From assembly GCA_045597945.1 (NCBI GenBank), contig JAZLLD010000022.1:1-15400 (forward strand): a stretch of DNA of 15,400 bases. Direction: 5' to 3'. Source of the DNA: Colimorpha sp045597945 (lineage in GTDB: Bacteria > Bacteroidota > Bacteroidia > Bacteroidales > P3). Positions 7,050 through 14,798 of this stretch are shown piece by piece (the first letter of the stretch is position 1; the number at the start of each line of letters is the position of its first letter). Both the position numbers and the translations under genes were made by a program. The notes beneath the pieces are model-generated. The model saw only the letters and a program-made list of their open reading frames with translations, was not told the DNA's origin and did no database searches.

Positions 7050-7397
7050 CTAATCTTTACTGTTAATATTACTTTTAGATGTCTTTACAATGGTGGTAAG
7101 GATCTTGATTAATTCCACACAATCGGAATTGATGGATTCAAAACCTTCGTCGCTCAAGTAGTCGGACTTATATAGCAATTCTATCCAATATAAAGATTCA
7201 CGGCACTCCTTGAGTGCTATGGTGGATTTGGCAATAAAGTCCTTGGAGCTAGCTGCATACTGAGCCTCAGCCATGTTCGCACCTACACTTGTACCACTGC
7301 GCAACAGTTGCTTGGATATATCAAACTCCTGCTTTGTATCTTTGAGATATTGGCGCAACTTGACAGTTCGGACTGCGAAATCCATGCATTTTGCCAT
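7050..7397 (-). CDS. Four-helix bundle protein (TIGR02436 / 23S rRNA intervening-sequence type)
   Basis: This 115-residue protein belongs to the four-helix bundle family first seen in 23S rRNA intervening sequences and related to the Avd accessory proteins of diversity-generating retroelements. Visible family motifs are DFAVRTVKLRQYL, then SKQLLRSGTSVGANMAEA, then KDFIAKSTIALKECRESLYWIELL. The molecular role of free-standing members is not settled. The ATG at 7395-7397 is chosen over the upstream GTG (7421) because AGAAGGTGG lies 10 nt before it and the protein then starts at a family-like position. The gene interrupts the adaptor-permease junction of the efflux operon and is enclosed by 18-bp inverted repeats. 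Its Shine-Dalgarno is unlike its neighbours, which suggests transfer. Confidence 0.88.
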   Translation of the reverse strand: MAKCMDFAVRTVKLRQYLKDTKQEFDISKQLLRSGTSVGANMAEAQYAASSKDFIAKSTIALKECRESLYWIELLYKSDYLSDEGFESINSDCVELIKILTTIVKTSKSNINSKD

Positions 7398-7407
7398 TAT
7401 AAAATCA

Positions 7408-7416
7408 CCACCTTCT
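7408..7416 (-). promoter_or_regulatory. Strong Shine-Dalgarno of the four-helix bundle gene
   Basis: AGAAGGTGG on the minus strand ends 10 nt before the ATG at 7397. No other start in this operon has a comparable site. It decides the start codon and marks the gene as different from its neighbours. Confidence 0.65.
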
Positions 7417-7426
7417 GACACCGCAA

Positions 7427-7444
7427 AATTATTAATTATTAATT
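7427..7444 (-). repeat. Right 18-bp inverted repeat of the four-helix bundle cassette
   Basis: AATTATTAATTATTAATT is a perfect inverted copy of 6993-7010. A further partial copy (ATTAATTATT) follows at 7452-7461 over the adaptor stop codon. The sequence is low in complexity, so chance is possible, but the positions at both edges of one gene argue against that. Confidence 0.7.
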
Positions 7445-7452
7445 ATCCACTA

Positions 7453-8487
7453 TTAATTATTTACGATTTCCAGTGCGCAACCGTCAACGAGGCGGCCCTG
7501 GCCTACGACGATGAGTTGGTCACCTTCTTTCAGTTCACCCGGGACAACGGGGAGGACTTCAACACGGTCGTCATAACGCTGGCCAAGGGTGACAGCAACA
7601 CGGCGGGCCGTGCCCTCATTGTTGACAAAGACGTAGCGCTCGTTGCTGCCGGTGAGCTTCAGCACACTCTGGTAGGGAGCCACGATGGCATCAACCTCGC
7701 CAAGAGCCAGCGCGGCCTTGACATACATACCGGGGCGGAGTTTCTCACCCCCATTGGGGATGGCGAGTTTGCACTGGAAGGTGTGGGTGTTAGGATCGAT
7801 GGTAGGATAAACGATCTCGATGGTGGCAGGGAACACCTGGTTGGCGTAGATCTCGGAACGGATGTCCAGCTTCATACCTTGTTTGACCAAGGGGAAGTAG
7901 CTCTCGGGGATGCTGACAAGGGCTTTGAGTTTGCCAATCTGGGTGAGGGTGAGGATGGGCGCACCGGTGTACATCTCGCCATCTTCGTAGTTCTTTGCGC
8001 TGATGACACCAGAGAACTGGGCTTTCACAAAGGTGTTCTCATTCTGGAAACGCTCGGTTTCAACAAGTTGGTCGTAACCAGCCTTGGTCTGGTCGTAGAC
8101 CTGCTGACTGACGCTACCCGAAGCCTTAAGGGCGGTAACGCGCTCAAGCTCAGTCTTGGTGGAGGCCAAGTTGATACGGGTGGTGTTGAGCTGGGTCTGG
8201 TCCATACGCACAAGCATGGCACCCTTAGCCACACGGCTGCCTACCTGAACATAGATATGTTCGATATGGCCGGTGATGGAGGGCGAGATGTTCATGGTCT
8301 CATAGCCTTCCAGGGTGGAGGACAACTCAATGGTTTTGGAGATACGCTCGGAACGAAGTTCCTGTACTTTTACTTTCTCGGCCTCCTTCTTGTTAGTGGT
8401 GGCCACTTTGTCTTCTTTCTTGCCGCCACAAGCTGCCAAGGAGCAGACAACCAGCGCAAGAGTGGCAAATTTGAATACTTTGTTCAT
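7453..8487 (-). CDS. RND efflux periplasmic adaptor lipoprotein
   Basis: This 344-residue protein is the membrane fusion protein that links the permease to the outer membrane channel. A lipoprotein signal is clear: MNKVFKFATLALVVCSLAAC with the lipidated Cys at residue 20, followed by GGKKEDK. Next come a lipoyl-like half (SPSITGHIEHIYVQVGSRVAKGAMLVRMD), a coiled-coil hairpin (LASTKTELERVTALKASGSVSQQVYDQTKAGYDQL), the second lipoyl half (FSGVISAKNYEDGEMY) and the beta-barrel and proximal domains with LRPGMYVKAAL. It is about 40 residues shorter than AcrA, with a short coiled coil. The gene follows the outer membrane factor gene by 36 nt. Removal of the downstream cassette would put the permease start about 25 nt after its stop. 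Confidence 0.93.
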   Translation of the reverse strand: MNKVFKFATLALVVCSLAACGGKKEDKVATTNKKEAEKVKVQELRSERISKTIELSSTLEGYETMNISPSITGHIEHIYVQVGSRVAKGAMLVRMDQTQLNTTRINLASTKTELERVTALKASGSVSQQVYDQTKAGYDQLVETERFQNENTFVKAQFSGVISAKNYEDGEMYTGAPILTLTQIGKLKALVSIPESYFPLVKQGMKLDIRSEIYANQVFPATIEIVYPTIDPNTHTFQCKLAIPNGGEKLRPGMYVKAALALGEVDAIVAPYQSVLKLTGSNERYVFVNNEGTARRVAVTLGQRYDDRVEVLPVVPGELKEGDQLIVVGQGRLVDGCALEIVNN

Positions 8488-8523
8488 ATTATTCTAGTTT
8501 TTATTTTCAAAAAAGTTTAAAGG

Positions 8524-9921
8524 TTACATACCAAGGAGGTTTTCAAGAGCCACCTGGGCATTGATAACGCTCATAACGGCCTGGATATAATTGCTCTGGG
8601 CAGTGATGATATCGCTGTTGGCGGTAGTCACCTCAAGATTGCTGGCATGGCCGTATTTGAATTTCTCGGAGGTGTTGTTGAACACACGCTGAGTTACCTC
8701 AAGGTTCTCTTTCTGAATCTGATAGCTCTCAATGGCGCTCACGAGGTCGTAGCACAATTGGTTGTACTGCACGCGGAGGCCATCCACAGCCTGCTGCTGA
8801 CTATTGATAGTCTCTTGGAGATCAATTTTGGCACTTTTGACTTTGGCCATACGGGATCCGCTCTGGAAAATAGGCAGGCTGAGGCTTGCGCCAATCATGT
8901 TGGGGGGAGTCATATTGAAGCCCTCGTCCTTGCCAAAGTAGGTCTTGGCACTGTACTGATAGTAAGCAGAAAGGACTGGGGTGAAATCCATCCAAGCCAT
9001 AGTCACTTGCTTTTCTGCCAAGCGCTTGGACTGGTTGAGGAGCTGGTAATTGTAGTTGTCGTCGATGTTGAAGCCGCCAAGGGTGAGCTGCGAGACATGG
9101 TCGATGTTGAGCAGCTGGTCAACAGAAGTGGTGAGTTCGATCTGGCTGTTGACATCGGCTCCAAGCTGGAGCAGCAGCGAGTTGTAGAGCATCTTCAGTG
9201 TGCGCTGAGTGGAATTGATACTGTTGCGGAGAGTGGCAACCTGCACGGCAAACTTGTCGGCACTAATCTGCTCGGCAGCACCGGCCTGGACGCTGGCCAA
9301 AGTGGACTGATAGAGCTGCTGCATGTTTGCCAGACTGGTGTTGAGGAGGGCGACAGTCTGCTCCATAACGAGGATGGAGGTGTAGACACTCTTGACATTG
9401 GCCTTGGTGGTCTGTTCAGTCTGCTTGTGGCTGATGTTGGCCATCTGGAGAGCAATGTCGCTGAGACCCACGCTAACAATCTGAGCACCAGTGAGGGCTA
9501 TAGAAGCCGTGATGCTGAAATTGCCGCTGGGGTTCATGGGAATACCTGTGGAAGCAGAAGCATCTTCATCGCCAGTTGAAGGCAATGTGATGGGGAACCA
9601 CATGGTGCCGATCCGGATGGAGTCGGGAATCATTGAACTCATTCCGCCACCACGGCCACCGAAATTCATTTCATAACCGCACATGTTTTGATAGTCAAAG
9701 CCGGCCTTGACTTGAGGCAACATGGAAGAGATTGCCTGCCAGCGTGATGCCTCGGCCTTTTGAACATCAAGAGTGGCATTTTGGAGCGCATAGTTGTGCT
9801 CCACTGCATACTGCTGCGCCTCATCGAGGCTCAAGCGAAGCTTCTGCGAGGTCTGAGCGAAGGCACAGCCCGCACTCAAACCAAGAAAAAGGATTGGGAG
9901 AATGATGTTTTTTGCTTTCAT
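8524..9921 (-). CDS. TolC-like outer membrane efflux protein
   Basis: This 465-residue protein forms the outer-membrane channel and periplasmic tunnel of the pump. Residues 1-22 form a signal peptide (likely cleavage AFA before Gln23; a nearby Cys at 19 does not fit a lipobox well). The OEP pattern is visible twice: LRLSLDEAQQYAVEHNYALQNATLDVQKAEASRW at the start of the mature protein, and a second half with GASLSLPIFQSGSRMAKVKSAKIDLQETINSQQ and the closing repeat YGHASNLEVTTANSDIITAQSNYIQAV. A Gly-rich insert (GGRGGGMSS) near residue 85-100 probably lies in an extracellular loop. It starts 18 nt after the TetR gene and is followed by the adaptor, so it is co-transcribed with them. Confidence 0.93.
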   Translation of the reverse strand: MKAKNIILPILFLGLSAGCAFAQTSQKLRLSLDEAQQYAVEHNYALQNATLDVQKAEASRWQAISSMLPQVKAGFDYQNMCGYEMNFGGRGGGMSSMIPDSIRIGTMWFPITLPSTGDEDASASTGIPMNPSGNFSITASIALTGAQIVSVGLSDIALQMANISHKQTEQTTKANVKSVYTSILVMEQTVALLNTSLANMQQLYQSTLASVQAGAAEQISADKFAVQVATLRNSINSTQRTLKMLYNSLLLQLGADVNSQIELTTSVDQLLNIDHVSQLTLGGFNIDDNYNYQLLNQSKRLAEKQVTMAWMDFTPVLSAYYQYSAKTYFGKDEGFNMTPPNMIGASLSLPIFQSGSRMAKVKSAKIDLQETINSQQQAVDGLRVQYNQLCYDLVSAIESYQIQKENLEVTQRVFNNTSEKFKYGHASNLEVTTANSDIITAQSNYIQAVMSVINAQVALENLLGM

Positions 9922-9939
9922 ATATTTTTAGATTTTTTT

Positions 9940-10578
9940 CTATTGGAGTATCGTATTATTATTAATCAGTTTGCGGAAATGATCCTCCTGCTCATCGTAG
10001 CGCTGGATGGCCTCGGTGGTCATGAGACCGCGGATGAAGGTGAAACCCATCTCGTTGATCAATGTCATTCGGCTATCTCTGTCCGAGCAGTCTTCCACAC
10101 GTTGCGACTGCATGAACCGGATGAGGGTATTGCTGATTTGATCCAAATCGAGGTTAGGCCTAAGCAAATTCTTGGACTGGGCTTTCTGCAACGTGTTCAT
10201 AACTCCTGCACGAAAACAGTCGGTATGCTTGCGCTTGAAAGCTTCGTGGATCTCCGGGTAATACCGCTCAATATCACAAAGCAGCGTGCCGTAGCGATGG
10301 TTAGTGACCACTGTGTGACGCACCAGGAACAATGCCAGCAGCATGGAATCTTCCACCAAATCGCCTATCTTGCGATGGCTGGCAGCAATCTCAGCATGCA
10401 CCTTTTCCATGCAGGCAGCCAAAAGCTCTTCCTTGTTTGAGAAAATCTCATACATGGTGCGCTTCGAGATGTGCATGTGCGTGGCAATTTGGTCCATTGT
10501 CACACGCTTGCAACCGTCACGCATGAAGAGTTCGGTGGCCGAATTGACGATTTTTTCTTTTAATTCTTCTGAATCCAT
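9940..10578 (-). CDS. TetR/AcrR-family transcriptional regulator of the efflux operon
   Basis: This 212-residue protein is a probable repressor of its own operon. Residues about 8-55 form the TetR helix-turn-helix: IVNSATELFMRDGCKRVTMDQIATHMHISKRTMYEIFSNKEELL. The rest is a helical ligand-binding and dimerisation region with no recognisable ligand signature. It is the first gene of the efflux operon. Its promoter contains a 14+14 bp inverted repeat centred on the -33 box (10652-10686), an obvious candidate operator, so the pump and the PII-like gene are probably derepressed together when a ligand binds the regulator. Autoregulation is inferred from position; the family is firm. Confidence 0.93.
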   Translation of the reverse strand: MDSEELKEKIVNSATELFMRDGCKRVTMDQIATHMHISKRTMYEIFSNKEELLAACMEKVHAEIAASHRKIGDLVEDSMLLALFLVRHTVVTNHRYGTLLCDIERYYPEIHEAFKRKHTDCFRAGVMNTLQKAQSKNLLRPNLDLDQISNTLIRFMQSQRVEDCSDRDSRMTLINEMGFTFIRGLMTTEAIQRYDEQEDHFRKLINNNTILQ

Positions 10579-10638
10579 ATTATCTTACAAATTCAAATAC
10601 AATAGGTTTCACAAATACAACTTATTGATATGAGTTTG

Positions 10639-10669
10639 CAAAGATAAAAAGAAAACTCCGAAAACCAAA
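10639..10669 (-). promoter_or_regulatory. Promoter of the TetR-efflux operon
   Basis: On the minus strand TTTG (10669-10666), 19 bp, then TATCTTTG (10646-10639) is an exact match to the Bacteroidetes -33/-7 consensus in sequence and spacing. The transcript would start near 10632 and have a leader of about 55 nt. Confidence 0.8.
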
Positions 10670-10686
10670 ATAGTTTTCGAAGTTTT
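10652..10686 (-). promoter_or_regulatory. Inverted repeat: candidate TetR operator and yajC terminator
   Basis: AAAACTCCGAAAAC (10652-10665) and GTTTTCGAAGTTTT (10673-10686) match as inverted arms with one mismatch (a G-U pair in RNA) around a 7-bp centre that contains the -33 TTTG. The minus-strand RNA would form a 14-bp stem followed by TTTTCTTTTT, so it also fits a terminator 46 nt after the yajC stop. The two roles are not exclusive. Confidence 0.65.
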
Positions 10687-10731
10687 ATATCTTTTTAACA
10701 ACAATATAAATATAGAATTATTCTATATATA

Positions 10732-11025
10732 TTATTTTTTCTTGGCCTTGCGCTCGGGAATGGGCTGGAGAGAAGTCTTTGCAACCTTGATACGAGTGCC
10801 GTTGGCTATCTCAACCTGGGCATTGAATTTGTCGGCACTGACAATAGTGGCATGAATTCCGCCTGCAGTCATCACACGGTCGCCAGCTTTAAGGTTGTCG
10901 CGATAGGCTTCCTCTTTTTTCTGTTGCTGACTCTGAGGGCGAATGATGAAGAAATAAAACACAATGATCATCAGCGTAATCATAATGGCAGTCTTCCAGC
11001 CGTTTGAAATGTCAAGTAGTATCAT
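10732..11025 (-). CDS. yajC: Preprotein translocase subunit YajC
   Basis: This 97-residue inner-membrane protein is the accessory subunit of the Sec translocon (SecDF-YajC). The family layout is clear: a short N-terminal region, one transmembrane helix at about residues 12-28 (AIMITLMIIVFYFFI), the hallmark IIRPQSQQQKKEEAYRDNLKAGDRVMTAGGIHATI, then a beta-rich cytosolic domain and a Lys-rich end (ERKAKKK). Length is normal for the family. It is divergent from the chromate transporter pair with 66 nt between the starts and is probably monocistronic, ending at the 10652-10686 hairpin. No canonical -7 box was found upstream. Confidence 0.95.
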   Translation of the reverse strand: MILLDISNGWKTAIMITLMIIVFYFFIIRPQSQQQKKEEAYRDNLKAGDRVMTAGGIHATIVSADKFNAQVEIANGTRIKVAKTSLQPIPERKAKKK

Positions 11026-11052
11026 AATTCGTACAATTTTTTGTCTTAATAT

Positions 11053-11086
11053 GCGTTATTTTTATGTTTAAGATTTGTTATAACGC
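11053..11086. promoter_or_regulatory. Inverted repeat in the yajC / chromate transporter divergent region
   Basis: GCGTTAT (11053-11059) and ATAACGC (11080-11086) are perfect 7-bp inverted arms 20 bp apart, ending 5 nt before the chromate transporter start. It could be an operator or a leader hairpin; chance cannot be excluded. Confidence 0.3.
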
Positions 11087-11091
11087 AGAAA

Positions 11092-11643
11092 ATGATAAAA
11101 TATTGTGATATTTTTTGGTCTTTTTTCAAAATTGGCACTTTTACCATAGGCGGAGGCTATGCCATGATACCGCTGATGGAAGAAGAGCTGGTGCGGAAAC
11201 AGGGCTGGATCAGCCAAGAGGACTTCTTGGACCAACTGGCTCTGTCACAATCGCTACCGGGAGTGCTGGCCGTGAATATGGCCACAGGGGTCGGATATCG
11301 GCTGAAAGGGAGCAAGGGGGCATTTTGTGCAATTGTTGGCAACATTATGATGCCCATTATTTTTATTCTTTTGCTGGCCATGGCGTACCGGTTATTCAAG
11401 GACAACCGATATGTGGAATATTTCTTCATGGGAGTGAGACCCGCAGCGGTGGCACTGATTGCCGCCCCGGTGTTCAAGCTAGCCAAATCTGCCCAGGTAA
11501 GATGGAACAACTGCTGGATTCCAATCCTCTCGGCCCTGCTCATTTGGGCAATCGGTGTGAATCCGATTTATGTGATTCTAACAGCCGTAGCACTGGGCAT
11601 AGCCTGGGGTCAAATCAATAAACCAAAGCACGAAAAGGCATGA
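11092..11643 (+). CDS. Chromate transporter, short-chain CHR family, first subunit
   Basis: This 183-residue inner-membrane protein is one half of a two-gene CHR (chromate ion transporter) system. Single-domain members are encoded as adjacent pairs. The N-terminal CHR motif is clear: FFKIGTFTIGGGYAMIPLMEEELV, then GWISQEDFLDQLALSQSLPGVLAVNMATGVGYRLKG. Several hydrophobic helices follow, for example IVGNIMMPIIFILLLAMA, and the last is near the C-terminus (YVILTAVALGIAWG). The stop overlaps the start of the next CHR gene by 4 nt, so the two are probably translated in coupled fashion. The physiological substrate in Bacteroidales is not known; chromate or sulfate is assumed from the family name only. 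Confidence 0.92.
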   Translation: MIKYCDIFWSFFKIGTFTIGGGYAMIPLMEEELVRKQGWISQEDFLDQLALSQSLPGVLAVNMATGVGYRLKGSKGAFCAIVGNIMMPIIFILLLAMAYRLFKDNRYVEYFFMGVRPAAVALIAAPVFKLAKSAQVRWNNCWIPILSALLIWAIGVNPIYVILTAVALGIAWGQINKPKHEKA

Positions 11644-12218
11644 TATTCTTAGAGTTATTTTGGACATTCCTAAAAATCGGCCTTTTCACATTTGGCGGAG
11701 GCGCAGCCATGGTGGCCCTCATCCAAAACGAAGTAACACTCAACCACACATGGCTTACCACACAAGAATTCACCGACATACTGGCTGTCAGCCAGATGAC
11801 ACCCGGACCTATAGGCATCAACACTGCCACCTACACTGGATACACGGCCGTGCTCAATGCAGGATATTCGTCCTGGCTAGCGGTCTGCGGTTCGCTGATC
11901 GCATCGCTGGCAGTCATCCTCCTGCCCATGATACTAATGATGGTTGCCGTGAGATTCCTGAAACGATACCAGGACAACCACTATGTTGCCATGGTTCTCA
12001 AGGTGTTGCGACTTGTCGTGATTGGTATTATCGCCGCAGCTGCCTTGCAGTTAGCCACCAAAGAAAGTTTTGGCAGCCCTGCCGACAGCCACCGATTCAT
12101 CATGAGCCTGGTCATTTTTGTCGTGGTGTTTGTTTTAGCACTGAAGAAGAAAAGCCCTGTTTGGCTGATGCTAGGCGCAGGACTTGCCGGAATAATTGCC
12201 GGCCCTATATTTCTGTAG
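11640..12218 (+). CDS. Chromate transporter, short-chain CHR family, second subunit
   Basis: This 192-residue inner-membrane protein is the partner of the preceding CHR protein. It carries the CHR motif FLKIGLFTFGGGAAMVALIQNEV, then WLTTQEFTDILAVSQMTPGPIGINTATYTGY, with the Pro-Gly-Pro-Ile-Gly-Ile-Asn signature better preserved than in the first subunit. The remainder is hydrophobic helices (GSLIASLAVILLPMILMMVAV; FIMSLVIFVVVFVLAL; WLMLGAGLAGIIAGPIFL). Short-chain CHR pairs are thought to work with opposite membrane topologies. The ATG lies in the ATGA overlap with the upstream gene. It is convergent with aroA, with 59 nt between the two stops and no visible terminator there. Confidence 0.92.
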   Translation: MIFLELFWTFLKIGLFTFGGGAAMVALIQNEVTLNHTWLTTQEFTDILAVSQMTPGPIGINTATYTGYTAVLNAGYSSWLAVCGSLIASLAVILLPMILMMVAVRFLKRYQDNHYVAMVLKVLRLVVIGIIAAAALQLATKESFGSPADSHRFIMSLVIFVVVFVLALKKKSPVWLMLGAGLAGIIAGPIFL

Positions 12219-12277
12219 ACCAGCACACTCCAAAATCCCATAAGGCTGAACGAAAGATAGCAGACCAGTTTGAGTCA

Positions 12278-13519
12278 CTACATCTTACGATTCCGAATTG
12301 CCTCCAACTGACTCCAAAAATCCGGGAACGACTTGCTAACGGTCTCGGGATGTGCTACCACTAATTGAGGATACTTGAGAGTCAGCACGCCGAAGGCCAT
12401 AGCTATGCGGTGATCATTGTAAACCTCAACTGGCTGAGTTGGATTGAGTTCGGAAGGAATTACTTCCACCTCGCCACCATCAATTTCCATCTTACCGCCC
12501 ATCTTTGCAAGTTCGGTTCGCAACACTTCCAGTCGGTCAGATTCTTTCAGCCTGAGGTTCTTCACACCCTTTAGTCTGGCATTCACCCCCAAAGCCGCAC
12601 ACACTGTAATCACTATGGGTAGCAGATCCGGGCAGTCGATGAAGTTGTAGTCCAGCAGGCGTTCAACATCTCCCCCACCCTCAACCGTGACTGACCGCAT
12701 ATTGGCCCTATAGGGAGACCTCACCTCGCGCGTGACAACACCTAGATGCGAAAAAATGTCGGCAACCACTTTGTCGCCCTGCGACGACCCGGTGAGCGCA
12801 AGTCCTTGCATGCGAATCCGCACATGCGGCATAAGTGCCGCAGCACCATAGATATACGATGCCGACGACCAGTCGCGTTCAATCTCCACAACCTTATGAC
12901 TTTTGCTGCGCAACGGCGAGAGCGGTTCAACTTTATAGACCCTATTGTTTGCACTCACGCTGTTGATGATGCCGGCTTGCTTGAGCACACTCTGCGTCAT
13001 CTGAATATAGGGGCGGGAACTTGCACGGCCGGTCAGCGTCAATCGTAATCCATCAGGCATCAAGGGGGCAACTAACAGCATGGCACTCACAAACTGGCTA
13101 CTAGCCACAGGGTCGATTTCAGCCATCTTGTGGTCGGGCTCTACACCAGCAATTTCCACAGGCAGAAAACCCTCTTTCTCGGTGCACACAATCCGGCTAC
13201 CCAAACTGCGCAAGCACTCAATGAGCGGTGCCATGGGACGCTCTCTCAACCGGTCATCGCCTGTAAGAGTCCAGTTACCAGGCGTTACGGCCAGGAGGGC
13301 CATCATAAAACGTGCGGCAGACCCCGCATTCCGACAGTAGAACATGGTGGAGTTGCCTCTGCGGAGTTGCGCCAGTAATGCCTGCAGCAACTGTGTGTCG
13401 TCGGCAGCCGAAAGGTTGTGAAGCACAAATGCCTGGTCGGTCACGTGATTGACCATCAGCCACCTGTTGCTCAAACTTTTCGACGTGGGCAGCGCCACAT
13501 GCACGTCGTTGGTTCTCAT
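12278..13519 (-). CDS. aroA: 3-phosphoshikimate 1-carboxyvinyltransferase (EPSP synthase)
   Basis: The enzyme joins phosphoenolpyruvate to shikimate-3-phosphate in the sixth step of the shikimate pathway, in the cytoplasm. Length (413 aa) is slightly short for the family. Key motifs are present: LPTSKSLSNR (Lys14), NAGSAAR (64-70), RERPMAPL (92-99), SSQFVSAMLL (140-149), DWSSASYIYGAAAL (216-229), DCPDLLP with the catalytic Asp (295-301), LRLKESDR (322-329), NDHRIAMAF (368-376) and SKSFPDFW (395-402). The usual Gly of the LPGSKS-type motif is Thr here, and NAGTAMR reads NAGSAAR; substrate residues are otherwise kept. Its ATG overlaps the stop of the sigma-54-type regulator gene by 4 nt (ATGA), so it is translationally coupled and probably co-transcribed with it. 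Confidence 0.96.
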   Translation of the reverse strand: MRTNDVHVALPTSKSLSNRWLMVNHVTDQAFVLHNLSAADDTQLLQALLAQLRRGNSTMFYCRNAGSAARFMMALLAVTPGNWTLTGDDRLRERPMAPLIECLRSLGSRIVCTEKEGFLPVEIAGVEPDHKMAEIDPVASSQFVSAMLLVAPLMPDGLRLTLTGRASSRPYIQMTQSVLKQAGIINSVSANNRVYKVEPLSPLRSKSHKVVEIERDWSSASYIYGAAALMPHVRIRMQGLALTGSSQGDKVVADIFSHLGVVTREVRSPYRANMRSVTVEGGGDVERLLDYNFIDCPDLLPIVITVCAALGVNARLKGVKNLRLKESDRLEVLRTELAKMGGKMEIDGGEVEVIPSELNPTQPVEVYNDHRIAMAFGVLTLKYPQLVVAHPETVSKSFPDFWSQLEAIRNRKM

Positions 13520-14781
13520 ACTTCTATGCCGTAGTCTTTGATTTTGCGGTACAATGTGCGTTCAGAAATTTTCAACTCTTTGGCCGTGGGCGTGCGACGA
13601 CCATTGTGGCGTGCCAAGGCCTGCTGGATGAGGCGTTTTTCCATTTCCTCAATCGACAGCGGCTCAGCCTCCACAACCTCCGACTCCTGGAATTCGTCTT
13701 CAGGCTGCTGGATATTGTCGCTGGGCGAAATCACATGGATAGTGCCATCGCTTGGCGGGATGCTCGGCTCGATCAAAGGGAAGTCGGGGTGACTCATTGC
13801 GGCGGGCGGAGGTGCAATAGAAATGCCGCCAGCCAACTGCGATACATATTGTTTCAAATCGTTGATTTCATTACGCATCTCATTGATCATCTGCCCCATA
13901 GAGAGAGCCTTGAGCAGCAACTCGCGGTCGGTGATAGCCGTGGAGCCCTGCACATTGCCATTGTACAATGCCGGCATCTTCTCCTCTGGCACAGCGTCCA
14001 AATAATTCAGCAAGATAGCCTTGGAGATACTGCGGTCTTTTTCCACCACGGCAATTTCCTCCGTAACATTCTTCAACTCACGGATATTACCGTTCCACGG
14101 ATAGTTCATCAAGAACTCGCGGGCATCGTCGGTCAAAAAAATGGGAGGCATGTGGTAGCGCTCGGCCATATCGCTGGAGAACTTGCGGAAAAGCAGGGGA
14201 ATATCCTCTTTTCGCTCGCGCAGCGGGGGTATATAGATGGAAATCTGCTGAAGACGGTAATACAGATCCTCGCGGAAGCGACCGCTGCGCACTGCCGCCA
14301 CTAGGTCGACATTGGTGGCTGCCACCACTCGCACATTCACCTTCAGCACCGTGCTGGAACCCACGGGAATAATCTCACCATTCTCCAGCACACGCAACAG
14401 CTTGACCTGCATATCCAAAGGCAACTCGCCAATCTCATCCAGGAAGATGGTGCCGCCGTCAGCCTCCTCAAAATAACCCTTTCTATTCTTCTCGGCACCC
14501 GTGAACGCACCCTTTACATGGCCAAAAAGCTCACTCTCAATAGTACCTTTCGGGATGGCACCGCAGTTAACACTGACCAACCCGCGCCCCTGCTTCACAT
14601 GCTTGCGCAAACTGTTCTCGTGAATGATACGCGAAAAGACATCCTTACCCACACCACTCTCACCGTGGATGAGAATACTCAAGTCGGTAGGAGCCACCTG
14701 GATGGCCTTATTCAATGCCTGCAACAATTTGGAATCGTTGCCAATAATGCCGTATCTCAATTTCAACTGCTGTATATCCAT
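13516..14781 (-). CDS. Sigma-54-dependent AAA+ transcriptional activator without a sensor domain
   Basis: This 421-residue protein is an enhancer-binding activator that would remodel sigma-54 RNA polymerase using ATP. The AAA+ domain occupies about residues 10-245: Walker A GESGVGKD (40-47), the sigma-54 contact loop GAFTGA (91-96), Walker B GGTIFLDEIGE (109-119), the GRFREDLYYRL arginine-finger segment (167-177) and the sensor II segment WNGNIRELKN (229-238). No receiver, PAS or GAF domain precedes it, so control must come from expression or partners. A long linker follows, with a possible coiled coil (about 285-315) and a proline-rich acidic part (about 320-380). The Fis-type HTH ends the protein (KELKISERTLYRKIKDYGIEV). 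It lies 17 nt after dnaG and overlaps aroA by 4 nt. Target genes unknown. Confidence 0.93.
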   Translation of the reverse strand: MDIQQLKLRYGIIGNDSKLLQALNKAIQVAPTDLSILIHGESGVGKDVFSRIIHENSLRKHVKQGRGLVSVNCGAIPKGTIESELFGHVKGAFTGAEKNRKGYFEEADGGTIFLDEIGELPLDMQVKLLRVLENGEIIPVGSSTVLKVNVRVVAATNVDLVAAVRSGRFREDLYYRLQQISIYIPPLRERKEDIPLLFRKFSSDMAERYHMPPIFLTDDAREFLMNYPWNGNIRELKNVTEEIAVVEKDRSISKAILLNYLDAVPEEKMPALYNGNVQGSTAITDRELLLKALSMGQMINEMRNEINDLKQYVSQLAGGISIAPPPAAMSHPDFPLIEPSIPPSDGTIHVISPSDNIQQPEDEFQESEVVEAEPLSIEEMEKRLIQQALARHNGRRTPTAKELKISERTLYRKIKDYGIEV

Positions 14782-14798
14782 ATATTTATACTATTAGT

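Noticed and set aside
7273..8520. Plus-strand open frame of 415 codons
   Set aside because: It is antisense to the four-helix bundle gene and the adaptor gene, both of which have clear family motifs. No domain was recognised.
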